From positions 1,168,501-1,232,500 of the forward strand of contig CAUEEP010000736.1 of NCBI GenBank assembly GCA_958450365.1: DNA of 64,000 bases, given 5' to 3'. Source of the stretch: Mesorhabditis belari (Eukaryota > Nematoda > Chromadorea > Rhabditida > Rhabditidae). The translations under genes were made by a program, and so were the position numbers. Below the pieces are notes generated by a model. That model ran no database searches. It saw nothing but the letters and a program-made list of their open reading frames with translations, and was not told the origin of the DNA. Every line of letters begins with the position of its first letter. Positions within the stretch are counted from its first letter, which is position 1. This document shows positions 55,589 through 64,000 of the stretch, in pieces.

Positions 55589-58500
55589 TTAAGCCATCAA
55601 AGAAGCATCGGAATTCGAAGTTGATGGACAATTCGTGCTCATCGTTTGATCGGATCCACCTCGATATTGAACGGTGACTCGTTGGATTGGATGCCGATTC
55701 CCAGCTTCGACCAATGTCGGCACTCCCACTTGACCAATTGGATATCCTTGAAATGGTGGTGGCAGATCTTCATCACCTAAAACTTTTGTTAGTTCAATGC
55801 TCGCTTAATCAATAACCCTTTTCATAGCTATCAGTTGGAGGCAGACCTGCTTAACGAGTCCGGCAAAATTTTCAGACAGTCTGCCTCGCTCTTCGATTTT
55901 TTTACTACACAAAGCTCCTTCGAGCATGAAACCCAGTTCCCCCGCAAGCCCTTATTTTAAGCTTCATTTTGATACTAAACATGGATAGGTTCTGTTTTGT
56001 CATCCTTTAGATTTCGATCAATCTTTCACCGGACTCGATAACCCTAACAAGTCCAAAAAAAATTTTTTGATCTAAAATGATCGAAATCTAAAGGATGACA
56101 AAACAGAACCTATCCATGTTTAGTATCAAAATGAAACTTAAAATAAGGGCTTGCAGGAGAACTGGGTTTCATGCTCGAAGGAGCTTTGTATAGTAAAAAA
56201 TCGAAGAGCGAGGCAAACTGTCTGGAAATTTTGCCGGACTCGTTAAGCAGGTTTAGTCGGTGGTAGCAATCGTTTTCTTTTGTTTTAATTTGTTGTAATT
56301 TTGCTTTTTCTTTACAGTATTAGTTACTAGTTTGCCAAATTTTTAACAATAAATCCTTGTGAAAGACTTACACTACTGGACAATGAAATATCATATTTGA
56401 AAAACGATCGTCACTTTCGCACGTCTGTAACCCCCTTGTCTTTGAGTTTAAACTATTAGTGTTAAACATTTTCTGAAAGCTCTATTCAAGGGCTGCACAA
56501 TGGTAATATTAATATTTAGAAATACGGTAAAGACAAGGGAGTTATAGACGGGCGAAAGTGATGATCTTTTTTCAAATATGATATTTCATTGTCCAGTGCT
56601 GTAGATATTTTGGATTCCTTCGAATGATTCATTAACGGCTAGCCATTTACGAATCATTCGTTAGCGACTGAATTTCGTAAACGGCTACGACATATGAGAT
56701 ATCATATTTGAAAAAAGATCATCACTTTCGCCCGTCTATAACTCCCTTGTCTTTACCGTATTTCTAAATATTAATATTACCATTGTGCAGCCCTTGAATA
56801 GAGCTTTCAGAAAATGTTTAACACTAATAGTTTAAACTCAAAGACAAGGGAGTTACAGACGCGCGAAAGTGTCGATCTTTTTTCAAATATCATATTTCAT
56901 TGTCCAGTACTGTATGTTTATGATTCACTGACCTGAATCAAAATCATCGAATTTCCAACTCAAGTTGTCCATATTATCATTAACTGGTTGTTGTAGTTGA
57001 GAGTTTGGAATCTCGTAGCCACTTGGCAATTGAACACTGATTTTCGACTTAGAAACAAGTTGTGACGATGGTGGAGGTGGAGGTGGAGGTAATTTAGGAC
57101 GAGATCTCGATGCCGAATTTGGTGTCATTGGAGCCCCTGGTTGCCCCTGTTGACCATCCAAAAGCACAACAATCGATGACGGAGATATCTGAAATGTTTT
57201 GTTTAGGATTCACTCAAGTAACTCCAAATTTTTTCATCCAACCTGACTAGCCTGAATATGCTTCTTTTTATGATATGGACTGCTTGTATAGTTGAGAAAA
57301 GACTGTGATCGGTAGACATTCTTTTGGAAGGTCGATTTGTTCCCGGATTTCTTTGTGAACCCAAGAAACCAGCCCTAAAATCGAAATTTATCTAATATCT
57401 TTATGTAACTCACTCTCCAGTATCCATACATTAACAAGATGAGCAGAAATGCGCACAAAAGAAACAACGAGATCATCCACTGAAAGATTTTACTTTGAAA
57501 TATTAAATCTTAACTTTAAATAAACGAAAATTAACTAAAAATCGAATTCTTTGCAAAGTAAACCTTATAGTATTTGTCTAATCAGTTTTGCTATGATAAG
57601 AGATTTATTTTGAAGAAGATTGTTCAGACAAGTTGGGATTTGATTGTCTCCTTGTGATAGACTTAAGTGAAAAGAAGAACTTCTTTATAATGAGGATGAA
57701 TGATGGAAGAGAACAATCAAATGTATATAAACAACAAATAAATGCAAATGATTAACCAAAATAAGGCTAAAATCTTATCCAAAATAGAGATTTCTCATTG
57801 TATTTTCCTAGCAAAGTCATAGATTTACTGATGTAAAATCTAATGGCTAAAATTAAGCGAAGATTTGGTATTCTTTAACTCTTTAAAAGCAATGATTTGA
57901 TTATTATAAAAACTGGTAAATGAGATCAATTAAGAGTAAAAGTAATGTCAAATCTAGTGGCTAAAATTAAGCCAAGCTTTAGTAAACTTTAACTCTTTAA
58001 AAGCAATGATTTGATTATTGTAAAAACTGGTAATTGAGATCAATTTATAATAAAAGTAATGTAAAATCTAATGGCCAAAAAGTTAAGCCAAGCTTTGGTA
58101 AACTTTAACCCTTTGAAAGCAATGATTTGATTATTGTAAAAGCTGGTAATCGAGATCAATTAATAATAAAAGTAATGTAAAATCTAATGACTAAGCCAAG
58201 ATTTAATAAACTTTTAGCAAAACCAAGATATCTTTAAATAGAAAACAATGAAAAATGTTTAAAGCTGTTTTCAAGAAAATTGGAATTGTTGCTTAATGCA
58301 AAAACTAAGGCAATAACAAGTTTGAACATTTAAAATAAAGCCCGATAAACATGAGGAGTGGATGAAAATAGGAGAAAGAGGAAAGAAAGAGAAAGAGGAA
58401 AAGCCGTGAAGTGACAGAACACTCAATCACACTCTCGGCTTCCATAGGAATTGATCAGAACTGAGGAATTGTTTAAGGGTCAGCTGACCCTTCTCATTCA

Positions 58501-61500
58501 CACTTATCCCCGATAAACACGTAGAACAATTCCAATTCTCATGATGGTGTTTGATCATGTTACAAGGCAAGCAGAACACCAAACCTCTTGTTTCAATGAC
58601 GCAAAAAAGGATTTGAGCTTTGAGCTTTGATCTAATCTTGTTGTGAATTTACTTACCAGAAAAATTGGATGCATCTTGTATTCACACTTTAGATACTCGC
58701 AATTCCAAGTGGTTGAGCACTGCGCTGCCAGCCCGCAATCACATTGTTCACCCTCTTCTACCTAAAAAAGTACTGTTTATTGACCTTCTAATATCTTGCC
58801 TAGTATTCTAATAGCTTATTCTATTATTCGCCAGAATTTGCCAGAATTTGGAATCGACTTTCCAGAGTTTTGGAGAATCCAATAGTCTTGAAACCTTTAA
58901 ATTATCTGTAGATGATCTTGATGCTCTAGTGGATGCTTGACGTTGTCTGTGCTACCCATATATTGCTTTATCTGTAGATGATCTTGATCTTGAGGCTCTA
59001 GCGGATTCTTGACGTTATCTGTGCTACCCATATATTGCTTTATCTGTAGATGATCTTGATCTTGAAGCTCTAGTGGATTCTTGACGTTATCTGTGCTACC
59101 CATATATTGCATCCATTATATCGTGTTGCTTTTTATCGATCCTTTTCGTATTTATGTGGATGAATTCATATGTATTAATCTTAAATCTTGTACACTTTAT
59201 TTCATATCCTGAATAAAGTATCTATCTATCTTTATTCTAATTTCTTATTCTATTATCCTCATACTTTTTCTAATATCTTGCCTACTCAATTGCAAGTATC
59301 AAACATAAATCATTAGCTAAAGTATAAAAGTTTTTGTTTAAATCCTGTTGTACTCCAGAAGATTTAATTTGTAGTCAAATGGAAATGGAATAAAATTTTC
59401 AACAAACTTTCATAGTTCTACGGCATTTCTATAGATTTATTTTAATTTTTGTCAAAAGTGTGCCATTGGATTATCGATTTTTTTTTCTACTTGATAAATG
59501 TGATACTTATCCTCAAAATTTCTTGCATTTCTGGTAACTTCTTGTATGTCATTTTATCAAATGAAATTTCATTAAAGCTTACCAAATATTAAAGTTCATA
59601 AAATGAAAATGTTTGCTTAGATATCAATGTCTACCACTCACCACTCCATTCCCACAAATCGAGATCGACGACTCCATTTTGTGGCCAGATTTAAGGCAAC
59701 GATTCTTGTAAACAATATTGGCCAATTGTTGAGCGGTACAGTCGTGATCAAACCCACTAAAGTGATCGTTTTTGTTTTTGTTTTTGATAACATTTTCAAA
59801 CAACTCACGACATTGTATAATTTCTACGAACAACATATTTTCGTCGTAAGCCCATAAGGTCAAGCTTTTAGAAGAAAGAAATAAATTTCGTAGTTTTTTA
59901 GCGATACAGTGAGGGGGAAAAAAGTTTTTCGGTACTGAGTAGTCTGTTGAGGAAAATCTTTTTCGTAAACATTTGCCCATTTTTCGATTCAGATCAAACA
60001 GGTCTCAATATAAGGGATTCCGATTGGGGAGAAGAAAACACTCAACAAATAGAATTTTTGCGGGTAAAAGAGGATGAATAAGGGGCGAGAAGTGGCCATG
60101 ATTCAATCGAAAGTTCTTGGTTTTTAAACTGATTTTGATTTCAGACTTTTAACATTATTCAAGAGATATAAATGAAAAACAAAAAAGCAAAACCTGAAAG
60201 AACCGGATTCGAACCCTCGAGGGTTAGCCTCTTCGGCATGAACACTAACCACCCGGCCAAACTGGTAGTGGGCGCTGGTCGCTACCAGTTTGACGAATCG
60301 ATTTCGCTGGGGACTGGAATACCCCTTGATTTCAGACTCAAGACATTCTATAGATATGAATGAAAAACAAAAAAGCAAAACCTAAAGCGAGCCGGATTCG
60401 AACTCTCGAGGGTTGGCCTCTTCTCCACTAACCACTCGCCCAAACTGGTAGCGGGCACCGGTCGCTGAGGACAAGTTATAATGGTTCGAAGGAAAAATCG
60501 AATCGAATCGATTTCGCTGTGGACCGGATTTCAGACTTTTAACATTAAGAAATTTTATAGATACCGTATTTACTCTATTAGTGGGGTCCCCCACTATTTT
60601 TTCAATCCCCTTCCAGACGACCCCACTATTAGAGAGGACCCCACTATTAGAGAAATTTAAAAGAACATAAAACCAAAGTTTTAAGTTGAAAAGATATCAA
60701 TTTTTCTCCGAAATTCTTGAAAAAACAAGTTTGGCTTCATATTTTATTTAGCTTTAACCGTAACAAAACATTAACAAACAGTAAAAGAACTAATCCAAGA
60801 GATCAACAATTGATGTATCACTTTCGTTACCAACATCTTCTTCCAATTAGAGATGACCACACTATTTTTTCAACCCCCCTCCAGACGACCCCACTATTAG
60901 AGAGGACCCCACTAATAGAGTAAATACGGTAAATCTAAGTAATATTTATAATATTTAGTCGAGAATCGTGTCGTATTTTGTTGGGGATTTGAACTAAAGT
61001 CATTGAAATTTCAAGAATTTACTTTTATATACCTCAGCTAAACGCTTCACAAAAAATCCAATGGAAAACAAAAAAGCAAAACGCAATTGAAAACGAGCCG
61101 GATTCGAACCCTCGAGGGTTAGCCTCTTTGGCATGAACACTAGCCACTCGACCAAACTGGCAGCCAGCAGCGGTCGCTGAGGACAGGTTATAATGGTTCG
61201 AAGGAAAAATCGAATCGAATCGATTTCGCTAGGGACTGGGATACCCCTTTAAAAGTAAAAAACAATAATATTTAAACTCAAAATGTATTAGATATCTGTA
61301 AACTTTAATAGAAAAAAGATGAGCCAAATCAATACAAAATTAGAAAAAGATGATTTAATCGTTTAAAAAGACTGCTAAATGATTGTCTTTAAATTTCAAA
61401 AGAAATGGGATAAATGTTTTGCAGATCAAACAGATATAAAAATGACTCACGGGATTTTAAGACACGGTTCGTCGATTGATTCACTACTAGCTGGCTTGCA

Positions 61501-63823
61501 AGTGCACTGGGGAACCTAAAAGAGATTAGATATTCAGTTAAGAGAAAACTCACAGCTGTTTAGTTGTTAAAAAGTTCAATTATTTGACTAAAATATCTCA
61601 AAAGAGGCAGCTGTCAATTTTTCGGAGAAAAATTTCCGCGAGTGGGTAAACTTTTCAACACAACTCAAAGACTTTTCGGTGATTAACAGAAAAAAAAATG
61701 GAAAAGCGTTTTGTAGATTAGTTTTGTAGATTATCGAATGAGCGAACGTTTTTTGATAGCTTTTAAGGTTTAAAGCAAATAAAACTAAAATGTTTGATTT
61801 GATTTTAATGAATTGAATAAATCTTTCAAATAAATATGAGTTCAAACTTGCAAAACTCTAGCAAAACTGTCTTTAATTTATTATTAAATTATTAAATTTC
61901 CTATTTTACATAATCTATTTCATATTTCTTCTCTCATTAATGTTTTCCCTTTTCTAGAAACGCTTTGCAACACAAAGCGTTGTGTTACAAAATGCCGTTC
62001 TTTTTAGAATAAGTAGGCTATTTTCCACAACAAAGGTCTAGCTAATTGGCCAGAAGCTTGTTTTATAGTATAATTCTTTGCTCTAACTAAGCTCTAGCTG
62101 TTAGGCACTAGAATCTATTATATAAAAGATCAGTGTCTGTCTGTCCATCTGTACAGACTTTTTCTCAGCCGTCTTTAAGCCAAAAAAAAAGGGAAATTTG
62201 TTAAAGATTCTAAATAATATAGTTGTGCCATTTAAATTGAAAAATTAAAGACGGGAGAGTTGAACGACACTAGGAGGGCCGAACCCGGATGGTACGTCGA
62301 ACCCGTCTGCGCCGCAAACGAAAACCCTCCCGACTGCGCCACAGCAATCAAATTCCCAGGCCAGAAAAAGCCGCTATTGAGTTCAACTCACTTTGAGCGT
62401 CGAGTTGGCCTCTTTATGCGGCACTCCCATCAAATGGGCGACCTCATGGAAAAAGATTGAACCCATCGCCGAGGGTTGTTGAGGAAAAAACTAAAGTGGA
62501 GTTGATAATAGAATGATTTTTCGTATATTCGAAGCATTTGAAAGGGTATACCGTATTTTCTCTAATAGTAGTGCACCCCGCCGAGTTGATGACTATTTTA
62601 CGGTTTCCAAGGTTTTACAGAAGCTCAACACTCAAATCCCCCACAAGATCTCATCGTCAGCTACATTTTCCGACCCCACATCGATAGGTTGTGATAAGCG
62701 GTTCTCGAGATTTCGAGGAATTTAGGCGACGCGCAGGGTGCACTAGTATTAGAGAAAATACGGTATTTTATCTATAGGAAATGAGAAAGAAAGGCTTAGG
62801 CCAAGATTTCTCCATATGCATGACTTTAGAATTCATTCGGTGCGCCTGGAGGGTTCGGTGCGCCATTTAAAAGTGTGTTTTTCATGTACCGTATTTTCTC
62901 TAGTAGTAGTGCACCCCGCCGAGTTCGCCACTATTTTACGGCTTCAAAGTTTTCGCAGAAGCTCAACACTCAAATCCCCCACAAGATCTCATCGTCAGCT
63001 ACATTTTCCGACCCCACATCGATAGGTTCTGATAAGCGGTTCTCGAGATTTCAAGGAATTTAGGCGACGCGCAGGGTGCACTAGTATTAGAGAGAATACG
63101 GCATTTAAGGCATAAGAAAGTCTTTTTGCTTACCCCGCAAAGCATGACACTTTGCGATGTACACATTCCACCGACAAACGCCAATCCGCCTGCGTATTTG
63201 AACGAAAGTAAAACCGCGAAATCATGATGGGGTAGCTTGTGAAGTCTGAAAATTCGAGGATTCAAGCATATAGATTCAAGATTTTCTTTTTAACCTCTGA
63301 TTCCGGTACTCTTGAAATGAGTAGAGACTTAAATCGGATCGATCTGTCTGCAAAATGTCCACCAGCACAAGCCCCAATCGGAATTGAATAAAATACTAAA
63401 ATCTTTGAGGTTATTTTCATTGAAAAACAAACCGAATTCGCTTCTTGAATCAACTCGATGACTCTTATTCGAACTTCTTCCAAATCAAAGCCATAGTGTT
63501 CAGTCTGAAATCGATTTCTTAATGTGACAAGAACTAAATTCTCACCGTTTTTCGATCGAGAAAGAGAAGTGTTTTAAGGATTCGATGTGGTTCACCGCCT
63601 AGCTGAAGAAGGGAATAATCTGGCGTTGGCTCACCCCAAACGGCGGCTGTTGATGAAGAGTGGTGGATCTAAGAATAAAGGGTGAAAATGGAAATCTGAA
63701 TCCTGATTGAAAGCAAGAATAGCTTTTCAATGAAAAACGCTTATTTTTCACCTCTCTTTCATGTCCCAGAGATCTCTTCCAAAGCCACGCGGCAACCGTT
63801 GCATTTGTAGTTTGAGCAGAAAT
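55589..63823 (-). CDS. ADAM-family metalloprotease, membrane-anchored (5' end outside window)
   Basis: Exons, 5' to 3': 63752-63823, 63546-63668, 63433-63504, 63295-63395, 63134-63245, 62392-62490, 61451-61515, 59642-59756, 58657-58761, 57414-57479, 57243-57374, 56933-57188, 55589-55776. Phases agree. Order of domains: end of the prodomain; reprolysin catalytic domain (YGFDLEEVRIR, LGLVLVDIL, GLAFVGGMC) with zinc site HEVAHLMGVPH; CTCK...CLKIPGFDHDC; start of the disintegrin domain (SICGNGVVEEGEQCDCG). After only about 35 more residues comes a transmembrane helix (WMISLFLLCAFLLILLMY), then a tail of about 190 residues with RPKLPPPPPPP, a likely SH3 ligand. ADAMs shed or cleave surface proteins. 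The missing rest of the disintegrin, Cys-rich and EGF parts is unusual. The Met expected after the zinc site (CIM in most ADAMs) reads CLK. No convincing exon was found in the 57480-58656 intron that would supply the missing modules. Confidence 0.9.
55842..56252. mobile_element. Foldback element in the last ADAM intron
   Basis: The left arm CAGACCTGCTTAACGAGTCC...ATGGATAGGTTCTGTTTTG and the complementary right arm ending GGACTCGTTAAGCAGG are about 190 bp each with a short loop. It is non-coding. Confidence 0.8.
56369..56603. mobile_element. MITE with TACWNTACTGGACAATG ends, copy A
   Basis: A 235-bp element with inverted ends (TACACTACTGGACAATG / CATTGTCCAGTGCTGTA) and internal CAAGGGCTGCACAATGG. 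It lies in the last ADAM intron, next to an inverted copy at 56698. Confidence 0.8.
56698..56914. mobile_element. MITE, inverted copy B
   Basis: The reverse complement of copy A, with the left end lost and the right end CATTGTCCAGTACTGTA intact. Together the two copies can form a hairpin of about 220 bp per arm within the same intron. Confidence 0.8.
57830..58210. repeat. Tandem repeat, about 118 bp, three to four units
   Basis: Units share AGCAATGATTTGATTATTGT, AAAACTGGTAA.TGAGATC and GTAAAATCTAATGGC. It lies in the intron before the transmembrane exon. Confidence 0.85.
58905..59110. repeat. Tandem repeat, about 65 bp, three units
   Basis: Units contain TATCTGTAGATGATCTTGAT, AGCTCTAGTGGATTCTTGAC and GTGCTACCCATATATTGC. 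The minus-strand frame MQYMGSTDNVKNPLE repeats with them. The array is intronic in the ADAM gene. Confidence 0.85.
60172..60316 (-). mobile_element. tRNA-derived SINE, family 2, copy 1
   Basis: On the minus strand: A-box-like TTGGCCGGGTGGTTAGTG, then GAGGCTAACCCTCGAGGG overlapping the B box GGTTCGAATCC. Copies at 60360 and 61066 share the same order. All lie in one ADAM intron. Confidence 0.75.
60360..60534 (-). mobile_element. tRNA-derived SINE, family 2, copy 2
   Basis: B-box region GGGTTCGAATCC is present but reads as GAGAGTTCGAATCC; the A box is TTGGGCGAGTGGTTAGTG. The unit is flanked by AATGAAAAACAAAAAAGCAAAACC, also seen at copies 1 and 3. Confidence 0.7.
60562..60931. mobile_element. 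MITE, TACCGTATTTACTCTATTAG family
   Basis: The left end TACCGTATTTACTCTATTAG with TGGGGTCCCC pairs with the right end CTAATAGAGTAAATACGGTA. An internal duplicate of GACGACCCCACTATTAGAG sits in each arm. It is 370 bp and non-coding, in an ADAM intron. Confidence 0.85.
61066..61247 (-). mobile_element. tRNA-derived SINE, family 2, copy 3
   Basis: A-box TTGGTCGAGTGGCTAGTG and B box GGTTCGAATCC with the same CCCTCGAGGG element. The tail includes CGATTCGATTCGATTTTTCC, shared with copy 2. Confidence 0.75.
62240..62345 (-). repeat. tRNA-like remnant beside the ADAM zinc-site exon
   Basis: The minus strand reads TGTGGCGCAGTCGGGAGGG (A-box-like) and later CGGGTTCGACGTACC and CCGGGTTCGGCCC (B-box-like), within a GC-rich 100-bp block directly downstream of the donor of the zinc-site exon. 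It has the layout of a decayed tRNA or SINE head. Confidence 0.5.
62549..62765. mobile_element. MITE copy 3, TACCGTATTTTCTC / GTGCAC family
   Basis: A 217-bp element with intact ends, TACCGTATTTTCTCTAATAG and CTATTAGAGAAAATACGGTA apart from one base. It is in the ADAM intron between 62490 and 63134. Confidence 0.9.
62887..63103. mobile_element. MITE copy 4, TACCGTATTTTCTC / GTGCAC family
   Basis: Same length and orientation as copy 3 and 121 bp after it, in the same intron. The right end is slightly degraded (ATACGGCA). Confidence 0.9.
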
Positions 63824-64000
63824 CTAGAAGAAAAATAATTGATAAAATACTAGCTATTTGATTTTACAAAGCCATTCGATCTCTCTCAATACTTCTAAAT
63901 CCATAGATTAAACACTTGGATATATCTACTAGATATAAAGATACTAAAACGTCTGTCTGTTTGTCTGTCTCTGCGCACTACTTCTCCGCGCCCAGTGCGC

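Noticed and set aside
59624..59980. Single 118-codon frame spanning 59624-59980
   Set aside because: Only 59642-59756 is coding, as an ADAM exon; the rest of the frame is intron on the far side of a TTTAG acceptor.

Overview
The window looks like nuclear DNA from a rhabditid-type nematode. It is AT-rich, its introns end in TTTTCAG or TTTTAG, and it carries a nematode-type (TTAGGC)n telomere-like tract. The gene families found (a nematode-type nuclear hormone receptor, a tandem C-type lectin, an AF9/ENL YEATS protein, an ADAM protease) fit that reading. No bacterial, plasmid or phage features are visible. I cannot name the species. Gene models were built by hand from reading frame, splice phase and protein family resemblance, without transcripts or database searches.

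Layout. (1) 1200-6348, minus strand: a complete ten-exon AF9/ENL-like chromatin reader with an N-terminal YEATS domain and a C-terminal ANC1-homology domain; its introns hold MITEs and inverted repeats. (2) About 6.35-37.5 kb: a roughly 31 kb island with no convincing gene. It consists of minisatellites, foldback elements, mariner-like MITEs, tRNA-derived SINEs, 5'-truncated LINE pieces, an interstitial telomeric tract at 23.07-23.33 kb, and several homopolymer-rich stretches that look like assembly noise. (3) 37587-45345, plus strand: a seventeen-exon nuclear hormone receptor with two competing last exons, only one of which carries an AF-2-like helix. (4) 46351-48170, minus strand: a secreted protein with two C-type lectin domains, one with a QPD (galactose-type) and one with an EPN (mannose-type) motif. 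(5) 48.2-52.0 kb: foldback elements, including one with a 9-bp target duplication and one built on a pol III (tRNA-like) unit. (6) 52049-53094, plus strand: a divergent cyclin-box gene whose middle is out of frame, probably a pseudogene or an assembly error. (7) 53.1-55.5 kb: MITEs and unassigned sequence. (8) 55589 to beyond 63823, minus strand: an ADAM metalloprotease (5' end outside the window) whose disintegrin domain is cut to its first segment and runs directly into a transmembrane helix and a proline-rich cytoplasmic tail.

The genes do not form an operon or a pathway: orientations alternate and spacing is wide. The most distinctive feature is the repeat landscape. Several palindromic element families share the terminus TACCGTA, and the family with a GTGCAC motif appears as closely spaced pairs inside introns of both the AF9-like and the ADAM gene.
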